64,000 bases of DNA from Epiperipatus broadwayi (GCA_028023455.1 JAQFVV010012418.1:10173279-10237278); one strand, 5' to 3'. Positions 1 through 13,641 are shown, counted from the stretch's first letter. Program-made: numbers and translations. The notes: generated by a model not told the origin, from the sequence alone.

Positions 1-1296
1 AAAACATCATAGTTTAAATAGCTCTTATTTATTACAATAGTTTTATAGGTAATGGGAAACAAAATATTTTAAACAAATTTGTTCATAAACCATTTTCCTA
101 ATTTTTATCGTAGAAAAAAAACCCATTTTCCTTATATCACAATGTTTAATTTAGATTAAAATTAAATTTGTTATGTATTATTCTTTATTAATTAAGAAAA
201 AAAATACATGAAGTAAATACTTTACACAAATCTGTTTATAAACCATATGTGTCAATTCTGTTTATTAATAACATATACATAATTACAATCAATGCATATT
301 GATTATATTAATAATTATTGTCAAACTATTAAGTTCACTGCAGATTATTTATACATAAAGATTTATTTCCTTAATGCATTTCTTATACTAATGATTCAAT
401 AAAAATGTATTAATATAAGCCATATAGACCAAAGTTTTGATTGTTTTATCTCTAAGATTACAAAATAAGATCTACAAACAAACATTTATAATTAAGAAAT
501 TTATAGCAGGAATAGTGATTATCACATGTGACCATGTAACATATACAAAATGTTTCAATTTTCAAAATATTCTAAACAATCATTAGGTAGTTTTACTTTT
601 ACAAAATATCTATAAATAATTGAGAATATTTTTTGAATATTATTTTTCATAAAAATTACTCAATAATCCATGATTAATTTGTACCTTGATAAAAAACACT
701 TAATATTATGAAATTTTATGTGAATATTTAATTATTCTATAATCTAAAAATTACTTCATGTTACACACATTTGTTTCATTAATAGTTCCAAATATAATTC
801 TTAACTATATTTTGAGTATTAAAAATAATTACAACTGTAAAACAAATAATATGATTTACAATAATTTAAATATAATTTTTAATAAGTGAGTTGAAAAAAA
901 CCTACTCACAATTTGCAAAATTATAAGTTTCATTTTAAATTTTGCCACATTTATTCAGACATTTTATCTACCAGATATTGTGGATTTAAACTTACTGTGA
1001 TTCTGAAAAGATTATTTTTTTTTCCATAGATTAACAAAAAATATTTTTCTCTATTTAAATTCAGATCATTATGTTTTAATGTTTTAGAATTTAAATGTTG
1101 TAACAGGAACGAAGTTCAAACCCTGTTACAAAGGGAATTATAGATATTTATGCACATACCTGGAAACATAGAGATGTATATAATTATTAAAAAATTTAGA
1201 GAAGTAAACATTCTATAAATCATCTTGTTTATGTGATTTATTTCTCACTATATTGTTTCATGAGATATGCATACATATAATTGTTAAATTGCCAAA
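1..1296. other. AT-rich stretch without a gene
   Basis: Stop codons interrupt all frames at short intervals and no protein family is recognisable. The base composition is strongly AT. I see only short homopolymer runs and simple TA tracts here. Confidence 0.6.
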
Positions 1297-1342
1297 TGTG
1301 CATTGAGAGTATATATATATATATATATATATACTCTCAATG

Positions 1343-1346
<4 letters not shown>
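1297..1346. repeat. Palindrome around a TA microsatellite
   Basis: The 14 bases TGTGCATTGAGAGT are repeated as their reverse complement on the far side of an alternating TA tract, so the segment can fold into one hairpin. A second TA tract follows to about 1373. Expansion of TA repeats inside a small palindrome is the simplest explanation. There is no sign of a target duplication. Confidence 0.7.
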
Positions 1347-1373
<27 letters not shown>

Positions 1374-1379
<6 letters not shown>

Positions 1380-2544
1380 ATATGGAATGTGAAAGAAAAT
1401 TAAAAATGATGATTATTACTTTACATTTTTATTCTTTTGATAAAAGATAGATTTGCTATCAGAAGATTATATATATATAAAATGTTCTACATGTTCAGGT
1501 AAAAATATATTTTTTGGTTTTGTGTATTATTTTTTTTTGTTGTTGTTGTGTGTCCTTGTGACTCTTGTCTTCCAAATTCCAAGAAGATTGCTTTTAGCTT
1601 GAATGTATTAAAATGTTTTTGTCAAATTTTTATAACTTGACAGTGGGAGTTGGATTTGGAAGAGTAACAAAAGAATAGAAAATCAAGTGAGATAGCGATC
1701 CTACATATTTTTGTTATCAGAGATTCGATCCCAAGTAAGATTCCTAAGCAATTAATAAATAGTTGGCTATTTTATGTAAGATAAAATATAAAATATTTTC
1801 TCTGATTAAAAATAAAATCATTAATTACCCTTTGGTACCTGAACAGTGAGCCAAGGTAAATTTTTTCTCTATAGACATATTTGAGAAACATTTACATAAA
1901 TGTTGGAGTTTGGTAATTATAATAATTCTTAATATAAATAAAGATTTTATTGGCATGTCATATTTGAAACTGAGGAATAAAAAAGAAATGCAACTGAATA
2001 AGTATTCAAATGTAGGTTCGTGTCCCAGCCGATGCTATGACATATGAAAAAAAAAAGATGACTATCGGGTAAATGGTCATAAACATATTTGGCTCTTGCC
2101 CCATAGCCAACACATATAATCATGCTACAGATCCTGTCATATGTCTACCTCCAGAAATCTGTGTCTGATCAAAACTTCCTGTAAGCTGAAAGAAAAATTA
2201 TCTTGTTGACTGATCCTCCAGAAAGCTGGAAATAAATGAAGTGTATCAAAGACAATTTAGATGACCATTATCCTGGTAAGCTTACATCTGCATATCTTAG
2301 TGACATGAGTTTCCACGAATAGAGGTAAAACATTACATGCTTATTAAATTGTAATATCATATAACAGAGTGTGTATATGTATATTGTGCCTATATTGTAA
2401 ATTGTATTTAATCCTAGTAACTTTAAATATGTTAGATATTACTTATTAAAGATGATGTATATATATAATCTCATGAAAACAGTGATTTTATTTTTGTTCT
2501 CTTTAACTAATTACTTTCCATTGCCTTAATTATATATATGTGAT
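1374..2544. other. Non-coding stretch
   Basis: There is no open frame of note. A weak B-box-like string (GATTCGATCCC near 1716) and another near 2013 (GGTTCGTGTCCC) occur without a convincing A box or cloverleaf, so neither is called as a tRNA. Confidence 0.5.
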
Positions 2545-2735
2545 TATGAGTGGACGTGTGCTCCCAGATAGAGATATACAAACTTGTCTGTTGAAAGCCA
2601 CAAGCTAGAAACTAGTCTGGTGATATTGGATGAGTAGGCACTAGGTAGGAATTTTATGCACAAACCTTCCTGCATCCATTAATTACTCTGGCTTGCACTG
2701 AGAGGCACTACTTATGGAAAGTTTTTTCTCTGTGT
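2545..2735 (+). repeat. Dispersed repeat family R1, partial copy
   Basis: This stretch matches, by eye over about 150 bases, the copies at 21932-22270, 22304-22577 and 22578-22862. Shared blocks include GGATGAGTAGGCACTAG, TTTTATGCACAA and ATTACTCTGGCTTG. It is in the same orientation as the 22578 copy and lacks the first roughly 110 bases of that copy. No coding frame or clear terminal structure is visible, so it may be a MITE or a SINE-like element. Confidence 0.75.
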
Positions 2736-3260
2736 ATGTAATATTTAACATAATTTACTAATCAATAGGAAATCAGTCGAATTGTGAACTCTAAATGACA
2801 TATTTAAATGAAATGAATATGACATAAATAGTACAATCAATAAAATCTATTGCTATACCATATCCTCCAAATATAAACATATCTCCAGTGGTGTATTCAC
2901 CATCTGCCCTGTGATTGAGTAGTGAGGTTCAGGCACCTAATTATGCATAAAGAAAAAATCTCCCATTAGTGGCTTTTAGTATAATTCTTACTTTCAGTGA
3001 TGAGATTGTCCCTTGAAATCAGCAAAGTCCTATATGTTCATAAATATACTGTTAGGTTAAACATAGATTAGGGAGAAGTAGCTGATATTATCAGGGAAAT
3101 ATAGCAAACTGATTAGATTACTTTATTTATACTTTGGTAAATTCTTTTCACTCCATAATATTATCTATAGCCATATAATAAGTCAAATACATGCTTAGTC
3201 AGCTACTATTATGGAAATAAATCAATGCAAACCAATTCTGTATTCATGGTAGAAAATCTG
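2736..3260. other. Non-coding AT-rich stretch
   Basis: Nothing recognisable on either strand. It lies between the R1 copy and the gag-like element. Confidence 0.5.
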
Positions 3261-3380
3261 AAAATAATTATTTGCAGGTAAATGACAATTAAATAGCCTT
3301 CATAATATAATTAGTTTAAATGTAATATATGTTATATTAGTTTGGGGACCAAGTGCTACCTTGGGCGACCTTGTAAAATG
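3261..3380 (+). repeat. Left direct repeat of the gag-like element
   Basis: It aligns with 5395-5515 over its full length. The longest exact block is 26 bases centred on GTAATATATGTTATATTAG; divergence elsewhere is roughly 20 percent by eye. It could be a short LTR. Confidence 0.65.
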
Positions 3381-3589
3381 GACTCCCAATGATGGGGCTC
3401 TGAAACATAGAGAAATGATATGAGTAAATGACTAGAAATTTTGTTTCCTTTTGCATAAAAAAAATAAAAATTGCATTAAGAGGGTGAGAGTAATAGAGAT
3501 ATTGAAATGGATGATAGTTTGGAGAAATAAAACAGTACAAAAATGAGGGGTAGCATATTTTATGATCTGGGGAGTGGAGCCTGGAATGT

Positions 3590-4545
3590 TTGTTTTGAAA
3601 TAGATATTAAATATAGATATAAAAGAAATAAGGTTACAAGTAGAAACAGCAAGTCTCCATATAAGAAACAAGGAGATAAATGAAAACCATTCAGAACAAA
3701 AGAAGATGGATCAGGATGATAAAGAAAAAAAACAAGCATGGATGGAGAGCATAATGAAAAAATTACAAAAACTAGAAGGAGTTGAAATTTTGGGAAACAA
3801 AAACAGAGATTCACAATATGACATTAGAAATGCAAAATAAGAACAAAAATATTGGAATTAGAACAGAAACTCTGTAAAGAATGAGAGAATAGTCAGTGGG
3901 AGGAGAGGGAGAGTGACAGTGATAAGGAGAAAAGTAAAAGTGAAATAAAAGATAGTTCAAATGAAAGACAAATGAAAGTGGAAAGTGAATGTCAAAATAA
4001 AATAAAAGAGGACTGGATAATGAGTGATAGTATAACAAAAGGTCCAGAGATTTCAGCAAAATACCTGCCAGCCCAGACTAACATAAACCAATTCCTCAAA
4101 GTTTAGACATTTCCCAGACAGATGGGAGAAGTTCCAATCAAACATTTAAAATGTCTAAAAAAGATATTTTAGCATCAATCCAATATCTGAAGAAAGTAAA
4201 TTAGCAATTGCCTGTGGCAACTTAGTGAAAAATGCCCAATCATGTTCAAACCAACTTGTGATCTTGGAAGAATATCAAGAAATGATCAGGGCTACATTCT
4301 GGTCAGAAGATCATCAATAAATTATGAGATATCACCTGATGCAGAAGAAATACAGAGTGGGTAGCCAGGAGGGTGCAGTAGTGATGTTGTGGACACTGGA
4401 TGCATGCAACCTGACAGAGAAAAACATTATTAGAATCATGAGGCATAAAAATTGAGCAAATATTTGAGTTAGAAAATAATTTATTGAAGAGGTAGTAGAA
4501 TTATTGAATGTGATAGTGCACAATAACAAACTGGCAGATAAGGGG
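3590..4545 (+). pseudogene. Gag-like or ORF1-like coding relic
   Basis: Translation of the + strand gives fragments in more than one frame. The first part (about 3590-3840) is a highly charged, probably coiled-coil segment with EIRLQVETASLHIRNKEINE and a following KKLQKLEGVEI. Around 4180-4330 a second fragment reads SKLAIACGNLVKNAQSCSNQ, then EYQEMIRATFWSEDHQ, which has the flavour of an LTR-retrotransposon capsid region. Several stops and at least two frameshifts break it. No protease, RT or integrase is present. The gag assignment is an inference from composition and context, not from a diagnostic motif. Confidence 0.35.
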
Positions 4546-5394
4546 AAAAGAAGTCAGATACATTCAATCTATGAAAATTATTGAAGATAACTAGGGTTCA
4601 AATCAGAATTCAAAGAATCATCAAAAAGAAGACAATGAAATTGTACCAAAATTGTATTATGGAGTGAAGCATGGTGACAGCCATCTAGGCTGATTTACAA
4701 CTAGGAAAAAAGTCATGTTCACCATCATCAACACTAAAAAATAAGGCTGTAATCAGATCAATATAAAAAATATTTTTTTTGATTGAGAGGAATTAGGTAT
4801 GTTGTGACTGTTAAAGTTTGGAAGGAGGTGGTCTCACAGTTTTGATGATGAATGAATGATTTTGACTGCTGGATCAAGTGTATGGTCTGTTGTATAGTGC
4901 ACATGATGGCTCATCTCGAATGTGGCTGTGACTTAGTGCTTATGACCCACATCATCCTGCAACAGATAATGTAATTCTGCCATGAGTCAAAGCTTTTAAG
5001 TCCCTGAGAAAAGGAGCTTGGCATACTAATATTATCCTGCCTATAAGATTTCAGAAGTGAGTAGGGCATCGGAATATATTTTCTATCTCTTAAATTTATA
5101 ACAAGAATAGGGCACTGTTTTTGATCTTCCCCACTTCTGAGACTCAGAAGTAGCAGATAGTGGTAAAGATGTTTGGGGAGGGATTGTGTAGCCAAAGCTA
5201 AACCTGAGGGAATTGTCTTTATATTGTAAATGGCACATCATGGGCTTGTTGTTTGGTGGCCAAGCTTGTCATATATTGTCAGATTGCTGGGTTGTCCCTT
5301 TTGGCTTTGATGTGCTAGGTGTCTATTGGATTTCCACCAAGATTAGGGTTATAGGTATCAGTGATTTTAGAGATATAATTAGTAGATAATCAAA

Positions 5395-5515
5395 AAATAA
5401 TTATCTGTAGGTAAATGGTGACTAAACAGTCATCATGATATAATTTAGTTTAAATGTAATATATGTTATATTAGCTTGGGGACACAAGGGTTATCCAGGG
5501 TGGCCTGGTAAAATG
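5395..5515 (+). repeat. Right direct repeat of the gag-like element
   Basis: Partner of 3261-3380, same orientation. Both end with GGTAAAATG or GTAAAATG. Confidence 0.65.
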
Positions 5516-6679
5516 TAAATATTATCATTAAGAATGGTTGACAACAAAAGATTAAAAAAATAAACTAATAGTTTATTATGTAAACTCATCATAAGTTTAA
5601 TAATAGACTACAAGAGTTGGACCAATGATTGTATAACTTAAACATCATAATCTGCAACGTTTCCATTATATTAAACATCAATAGTAATAAAACAATGGTT
5701 TGTAAGTACATAGGTGTGTGTTATATACATGTCAATGATGATACTATATGCTTGCTTGTATATTTCCATGCATGCATTTTTAAAAGTAAGCCATTGCATA
5801 TATGTATCTGGTCATAATAAGTATATATTATGTGAGTGATAGATTTACATGGGTAAAATAAGATATGGCCATCAGTATTATTTTTAAAAATTAATTGAAA
5901 CTAAATGGTGATTAGACTAAATTACTTAAAGCTTTCAGAGATAATTAAATTACACTTATTAATGAAGACATTTACAACATTGCTTTCATATTTATAGCAA
6001 AATTATTTCTTGTTTAATGTCTCAGTAAATTTATAAATATTTTTTTAGTATTTATAAAATTAATTGACATAGTTTGTTAGCCATGTTATAATAAAATATA
6101 TATTGTACATTCCACTTGCTTTTTAATACTGTCTATTTAGTATACTGCATGAGTACATGCTAATGTATATAATTCATCAATGGCTACAGAAAGGAGTTTG
6201 CTATTAACTAAAAAATATGTTTTAATTTTTCTTGATGGCCTTAAAGGAATAAATAAGAATAAAATTTGTAATGCCCATTCCATACATTCTTGCTGCTGCA
6301 GCTATTATTACTATGATTATTTACATGAATTGATTACTCATCAATGCCATCAGTCATTGTAGAATGTTTATTAGCTTTTATCACTGAATTTAATAATCAA
6401 GATGGATCATGGCTTTTTTTCTCAGTTGTTCTAATTCCAAGAAATCTGTAAAATTTCCAGCCAAGACAACAATTGATTGCTAAAGATGGAGGATGCTAAG
6501 AGATTCTCTTGACTGTAAACACAAACTGTCATTTGATCATGACCTTTTATTTAAATTACAACTGTGAATTACTTTCAAGTGAAATAAAGATTGCATGAAT
6601 TAAAAAAGAATTGTCTAATTTAATTGAGACACTGACAGATTTAGTGAAGCTAGAAAGCAACATGTACTTTACAAAAAGG
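5516..6679. other. AT-rich stretch without a gene
   Basis: Only short chance frames occur. No repeat or RNA structure stood out. Confidence 0.5.
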
Positions 6680-8470
6680 CACACATACCTGAAGTGAAGT
6701 GGGATTCATTAAAAACAAAAAGTGGAAGCACATCAGACAGAGTGGCAGAATAAATTATTCACATTAATGAAACATACCAAATTCAGGTTTATGCAACAAG
6801 TTCACATCATGATGAAGTAATATATGATCTTTATATGGATATATAAAAGATCAGATTAAACACATTTAAATTTCTCATAGATGACTTTAATGCTAGAAAT
6901 GAACAATAATTGAAAGATAAAATTGTTGTAGATAAATTTGATTACAGTGACAGAAATGAAAAAGTGCACTTGTTGAATTTTCAGAAAAAGAAAGCAATAT
7001 ATTATGAATTCTTTCTTTGAATGAATAGCACCCAAATGAAAATACAGCATTATTGGATTACAGTTTGACCAATAGAAGATTATAATATTCTTAATAAATT
7101 CAATACGGAAAGTGATTATGAATTAGTGAGATTAAAATACACATTAATGTAAAGTTAAAGAGACAAAAATATTAAGAAAACAGTATTTACTGTTGATTTT
7201 CCTAAGTTATAGAAACATTCCAATGAATTTAAATTAGCAGTTGGAAATTTTTTTAAAATATTAACAGATTATAAAGATGATACAGATTTTAATGAAATAA
7301 ATAAGAAAATAACTGATACCACAAAGATAGCTATCATAACAAAGTAATAATTTATTAGTTATTTTCTATTGAAACAAGATAATGTATGAAAAAAATATAT
7401 GTAAAGGTATATAAAATGATTCATTAAGAAGAATTGAATATTAAGAGTTTTAAAAAATAATATGAAAAAGAATTAATAATGATATAAGAAAATATATTTG
7501 TGGATTAGCAAGGAAAATTATAGAAGAAAATAAAAGTTTCAAAAATATAAAACATCTTTTATTCACAGGAAACTTATTTTAGCAATAAGAAGAAAAGATG
7601 GAACTATTACTAAAAAGAGAGTGGATTTCATGAAGTGCATAGAAGTGTTCTATCAATTATATAGTAATAATTAACAAGAAAGCACATGATTTCCTAAAGT
7701 AGCTGTCTTCTGAATTGTTAAGCATTAAGAAGTAAAAGATCTATAAAGATGAATAAGCTTCAGGTGATGATGGAATTATAATTGATGTAGTAATAAAAGC
7801 AGGTGAAAAAGTAGAAAAAATATTGGAAGAGTTAATATCTAAATGATAAATATGTACCAGATGATTGAAATAATGCTATACTAATACTGATATTTAAAAA
7901 AGATGATAAAGAAGATATTAGAAATTATGAGCTACTAGTCTTTTATCAGTCCTATCCTACACAAAATTTTCACCAACATAATCACAACTAGTCTACAGTG
8001 AATTTTGGATTTTAAACAATCAAAAGAAAAGCTGGGTTTCAAACTTATTTTAGCAGAGTGTATCACCTGCTAGTATTGAGAGAAATTACAGGGATAACCA
8101 ATGAATATTAATTATTATTGTGCTTTGAATTTGTAAATTATAAAAGATATATTGATTTCGTAAGCGTTTTTGTGGTGATTAAAGTTTTACATTTATCATG
8201 ATATGGACTCGGGATATTTCATATTCTGAAGATTATTTATAGGAGCAGTAATTAGATTGTATAATAATACTAAGAAGATTAACACTAATAAGAACGTCCA
8301 ACAGAATGATTCCATATCTTCAAAACGTTTTACGCCAGTTTTACAAGAAATTAATCTTATTTACTAAAATGAAAAAGCTAAGGGAGTAAAAATAGATGAA
8401 GATTATTTAAGTCATCTAGATTTTGTATATGATGTAGTTATGTAATAAAATTTTATCCAGCTTGAGTAGA
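6680..8470 (+). pseudogene. Decayed RTE-type LINE (endonuclease-reverse transcriptase)
   Basis: This is an old copy of the same family as the RTE element at 13627-16601, on the opposite strand. The translated + strand shows the endonuclease part (IQVYATSSHHDEVIYDLYMD, then DDFNARN where the intact copy has GDFNARIG), followed by collinear RT remnants and finally DYLSHLDFVYDVV at about 8400, where the intact copy has the catalytic LDFADDVV. The aspartate pair of the RT active site is therefore lost. Many stops and small indels break the frame throughout. The 5' part of the endonuclease and everything after the RT catalytic motif are missing or unrecognisable. It cannot make a protein; it is a fossil that gives the age spread of the family here. 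Confidence 0.8.
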
Positions 8471-10221
8471 ATCAGTATTAAACATTACCAGTGTAATTTT
8501 ATGCAATGATAGAGTATTAGATTCTGGAGCTTAAAGTCAATAGATAGTAGTCAGCATCTGTTAATTCCGGCGCTCGAAGGTTTTGTAAACTCTCGAGAAA
8601 TAAACTATTCGTTTATTTGTTTATTAATTTTTGTGGAGCCTAAAAATAAAACATGTCTGATTATAGCTTAATATATTTATATCAACTAGAATTAATGATT
8701 TAAAAAATTCATCTACAAAAAAAAAAACTATATCAATGAATACATTTTTTTTTGTAAATAAACTTTAATCGTAATACTTCATTGTATGGTTTAATACAGT
8801 AGCAGAATGGCATACTCTAGAACTCAATGTCCTCGTTTTCGCGCATTGAGTCACTTTTGACGCTTATACTTTAAAATAATTCCCAAACTACAAATCATAA
8901 GATTATATATATAGTAACATTGAGAAAAACAATATTTTATCATTCCTAGTCCCATAATTTTAAGAGTTTAGTCTTTTTACCCTCTTTTTTTCATAGTCAT
9001 CTTTAAGTTTAAATAATTGATTTGCTCTCATTTTAAATCATTGTACGCTCAAGAAAGTCAGTTTTTGTATAAACTGATATTTGAAAGCTATTTTTCATTT
9101 TACTAACTGACTGACCGTGCTAATTCTAAAGAAGCTCGCTCTCTAAGTTTTCCAATAAAACTGTAAGAGCATTTCTATTATTCGACGTCTGTTTTCATTT
9201 AAGATAAAAACTATTTAGTATAATTCAAGCACTTTGTTCACTAACAGATACTATAGTTGATAATGATTTCTTTTATATTTTACTCAGAACAGTTATCGAT
9301 TTGTTACTGATAAATGATTATGATGATTTATATGGATATGTGTGTGTCAATGTATATATATGGCATTAAAGTGTGGTTTGAATGCCTACATTAAAACTAT
9401 TTTTTTTTTTTCAAATAGCAGAAAATAGTCGAAATTTTTTGTGTATGAATAACACGTCATTGCTAACTAGCCAACCCTGTAATATTAGGAGGAGGTATAT
9501 GATTATCTAAGTTGAAAAATTGTTAGAAGTAACTTTGTCCTTAAAAAGTCTATTTTAAGTTGATTATGCATATATACGCAAACATATCAAAAATTAAAAT
9601 AGAAATATTTTCATTGATTATTTTTATACTTTATTAACTATTTTGAATTTTTTTGTTATAATTTATCGCAGACAAAATTGCATTGAATAAATAAACAAAA
9701 CAATTATAACAGTATGAAGTGCATTTGATAAGCTTCAAGTTTTGTTTGAAGAAAATACAATTTTGTATCTAAAAAGAGTATTTTTCAATCAATATAATTA
9801 TTAATTTTAAATTAAAAAAAAAATTATATAGTAATAAAACGAAGACTGCAAAAAAAAAAAAAAAAAACTAGAAAAAAGTTACGGAAAACAAATAAAAATT
9901 TGAAAAAGGAATAAACTAATAAAAATCGAAAAAGATTTATTCAGTGGCAATATATAAAAAAAATAAAAATTAAAAATAAATAAATAAGGAAAAATCGTTG
10001 ATTTAAAGGATATATCAAAACTAAAATAATTAAAAACAAAAATTTTATTTGACATGAAAAATAGATTTTGAAGAAAAATCAATTTGAAAAAAAAAACATT
10101 GATCAGGTTTTAGAATTATAAAAACACCGAATATAATATTATTAAATACTTTTATAAAGATTATAAAACTATTTATTGCATAATTTTAATCGAGTAGTTT
10201 ATTATTCGATGAATTCAAACG
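8471..10221. other. Non-coding stretch with a less AT-rich patch
   Basis: No gene. Around 8560-8900 the sequence is richer in CG dinucleotides, including a short inverted pair CTCAATG / CATTGAG near 8822-8852. A poly-A run of 18 lies at about 9851-9868. Neither could be assigned to a known family. Confidence 0.45.
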
Positions 10222-10413
10222 AATTTACAACGAATGTGACAGATGTTGTGCTCTAGAATTTAAGTCTATTACTATACTAAATTATATAGAGCCAAATAAT
10301 AGGAAATGGGTTATTGTTCGTTTATAAAAAGTTTGAGTCCTTAAATGTTAGAGATCGAACCTAGATGCATGATTCTTGAGTTCTAAAATCCATCACTCTA
10401 CTACTTTAATGAC
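10222..10413 (-). repeat. Two tRNA-like remnants, possibly SINE heads
   Basis: On the - strand, 10413 down to about 10340 reads like a decayed tRNA: an A-box-like TAGTAGAGTGATGG, an anticodon-arm-like TTTTAGAACTCAAGAATC and a B-box-like GGTTCGATCTC. A second A-box/anticodon-arm-like block (TAGTATAGTAATAGACTTAA) follows about 120 bases downstream on the same strand. The stems do not pair well enough for a working tRNA. A tRNA-derived SINE or tRNA pseudogene is likely, but I cannot name the isotype. Confidence 0.3.
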
Positions 10414-13401
10414 TTTTTATATTTATCTAGTAGTCAAACCTATTAATCTGCATGCTTTTTTGTTACATTCATTTTTGAAGTGACAATTTCTGGCAAAACT
10501 TAATTTACACTCTTTGTGATTCAGTTTTAACTAAGTACATTTTTAGTGTTATGCATCATAATCATATCATATAGATTAGTTATTAAGTAATGCTCCCATT
10601 GTTATTGTACTCTATTGATTTTAGTGCATCTCAGGATGAATAGATCTACAAGATTAAACCAACATCTGTAACATTATAAAAGATCTAAACTAAATCCAAC
10701 ATATATTTCCCTATTCCTTGATTTTGAGTAAACAACAGATAATATCTGTAATTCTTCAAATATCAAAATTATTTGATATGAATATGAAATGAAAAGAAAA
10801 TATTAAAATTGTGATTACTATACACAGTACTGAAAATATGTTTTTCTAAAGTTACAAAGCTGGTAAATGTTAAGTTTTTATGTTTTTTTTCTATGTTGTA
10901 TAAGGAGATTCTAGTACACTTATTTCCAACAGTTAATTATATTTATTTCAGTGCATCTTTGACTTCAGCACAATCACCATGAAGCTCCATTAGCCCAGAA
11001 GGCAGATAAATCTCTCTCACACACTTGATGCATTTATTGAAACATCCAGTTCACTTTTTTTCAAATGAATAAAACCTATATAGCTTATACTGTAATTTTT
11101 TAAGTATATATATATATATATAAAGAGATGGCAAATTATATTATATCATTATTTCAATTTTTATTCATTTATTTCATCATAATATCTCATTTTTGACGTC
11201 TAAAAATCTCTTATAACTCATTTTGTGATTTTAGTTGTCCATCTATCATTGGATAATACACATTTTGGTACTTCAAATGTTAGATTTGTTTTTAGATACA
11301 TTTGACCTGCTGACTTCAAAAATCCACACCAGTTTTCCACTGTGAGATTTTAGCAATACAGAATATATGCTATATATTGCTTTTCGCTCTACTGGCCCAT
11401 AAAAAATCTGGATATTTTAATGCAGTGTTTAAGTTAATTTTTTTAGTATGAAAAAGAAACATATTAAAAATTAAAAGAAAATGTGCTTACATGGAAATCT
11501 ACTTATTTAGTACAAAAGCATAAGTTTATAATATAAACTTTCCAATTATTTGACAGACCAGAAAGTTTTTTGTAAGATTTCCAAGAATGGGATTTGCTTG
11601 GACAATCTTGCATTAAATTCCAACAATAGTCTCCCATAATGTATGCATCTCATATTCCTTTCTATCTGGATTGCATTGTTTTTATGTTTGATGAAATCCC
11701 TCACCTCGCACCTTGCTTATGACATTAATGTTCTCTAAAAATTGCTTGTTAATAATTATTTCACATGATGCCTATGATATTAATAATACAAAAATAGCAG
11801 TCACTGAAATGGTTTTTTGATTCCCTCTAAACCATTGATACTATAAATTTAATGCAACTTTTTTACATTTGTCCATTGGTACAAATGCTCTATACAAGTT
11901 TTGCATATAATATGAGGAGCATATGACATATTTTGATCCCCAAGCTCGATAACAAAGTAATCTTCTAATGCACTTTTTATGAATTCAGGGAAAATAGATT
12001 TTCTACTTGATTTCAGTGTATATTCCTCACAAATATATTAAAGATCAGGATGATTCAAGCAGGTTTATCTTGAATAGTCACAATCTCTACAAAGTATGAT
12101 CTGCAAAAATGAAACAATATGAGTGGATATATACCTCCTTTACATTCATAACAATTTTACATCAAAGTTATGTAAACTTTTACAATCTAATGTTTTGGAT
12201 GTAAGATTACAATTGGGAATATGAAAATACTCACTATATCTACTAATTTGTATGTAAAAAAATACAAATAAGGTAACAGAAGAAGAGCAAACTGAAAAAA
12301 CCATTAGAATTTAAATCTATGTGCAACTGTTTATAACAAATCAGGTTGAAATGCCTTTGAAATACAAATTTATGTTTTCTACAAAAACCTTGATTTACCA
12401 TCTAAAATCTTTGCACATAATTATGTAATAAAATAAAATAAAACCAAATTTATAATTTGAGCTTTATATTTTTATGCCAGTATGCATTATATGAAAGGAA
12501 ATGTAAAACCAAGGTCATTATACACAAAAAAAATGTAGGTAATTTAAACAAATAAATTTCCCATTCAAATAAGAAAGCTTGTTACAATATTCCAACCCTG
12601 CAGAAAAGATCTTTTAAAGCAGAAGCTAAAATTTGATTAATTCAACTACATATAAGAAACTAGAACTGATGTATCTATCCAATGCAATTTTCTGAATCAA
12701 TATCCCAAATAATTCCCCAAACAGTCCTAAAAAACAAGGCACTTATAAATATTTGAGGGGGAAAGCTGTGTTATTATCTCAATTAAAAATCTATTCACAA
12801 TAACTTTACTTCTACTTATCATAATAAATATAAGGGATTTGAACTTAGACTTTCAAAAAAATCTTCAACTATTCACACCATCTCATATTACTGATGCCCA
12901 TACCCACACACATGTAAAGACAAAAAATCACCAATATATGTACTTTGTGTCTGTATTTCAAATCTTATAATAAGTCAATACTAGTATATTGTAATTACCA
13001 AACTTTAAGATGTAATTAAATGGGATGATAATAACAATAACAACAATATGGTCAGTTTTAAAAAATCTTATGATGTTCAAGCAACAAAATAGAAATTTGA
13101 GCATAACTGTTCTATTTAATTTAACTGAAGTGAATTTTTCATATACTTCCTCTATACAAATTAACCAAAAAATCTTTTTCTTTTAAATTAGATGCTCTCA
13201 CCACTGTTCTAACCTTTATAAAGCATTTCACTCTTCTATTTTTTTTCAGTAATGTGACATTTCCTTCTTCTCATAGTTATTTTTATTTATTTAAATTTTT
13301 TTGATAATTTAAGAACAGATCTTTACTAAATGATATGATCTACACGTTTTTTTACTTTTTTGTAAATAGTAGAATATCATATTTATAAATGAGTAGTAGT
13401 G
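10414..13401. other. AT-rich stretch without a gene
   Basis: No sustained frame and no recognisable domain. A TA microsatellite lies at about 11106-11122. A weak B-box-like string on the - strand near 12840 lacks the rest of a tRNA. Confidence 0.5.
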
Positions 13402-13510
13402 CCATCATCATTTATCCACTGCAGAATGAATGTTTTTCCAAGTTTAAATCATTTTTTAATCTATAGGCTCTGCTGTTTACATCATATCAGCAAATAAGAT
13501 TATGTTATCT
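13402..13510 (-). repeat. Old 3'-end fragment of an RTE LINE
   Basis: The plus-strand text CATCATCATTTATCCACTGCAGAATGAATG and the roughly 80 bases after it align with the 3' end of the intact RTE at 13627-13740 with many substitutions. It is a 5'-truncated insertion in the same orientation, older than its intact neighbour. Confidence 0.7.
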
Positions 13511-13641
13511 ATTCACCTCACAACATTATTTTATCTTTTCACCTCACATAAAGTTCATCGCCTTAATTATATTTACCTCTTAGATGTATTATATCATGTA
13601 TATTTTGTATGAAGCCATGTGTAGTGTCATCATCATCATTA

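Larger units (their letters stand above)
3261..5515 (+). mobile_element. Decayed gag-only retroelement between 120-bp direct repeats
   Basis: Two direct repeats of about 120 bases (3261-3380 and 5395-5515) bracket 2 kb that carries a broken, lysine/glutamate-rich coding relic on the + strand. The layout resembles a small LTR or PLE-type derivative with a gag-like gene and no polymerase. I see no TG..CA ends, primer-binding site or polypurine tract, so the class is not settled. An alternative is that a shared dispersed repeat happens to flank the relic. Confidence 0.4.

Noticed and set aside
1690-1745. B-box-like GATTCGATCCC resembling a tRNA
   Set aside because: No A box at the right distance and no acceptor or anticodon stem could be drawn.
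4911-5195. 94-codon frame on the - strand in the gag-like element
   Set aside because: It lies antisense to the decayed element and matches no domain.
12838-12892. tRNA-like string on the - strand (AGTTCAAATCCC)
   Set aside because: Stems do not pair and the anticodon region is replaced by a T run. Too weak to call.
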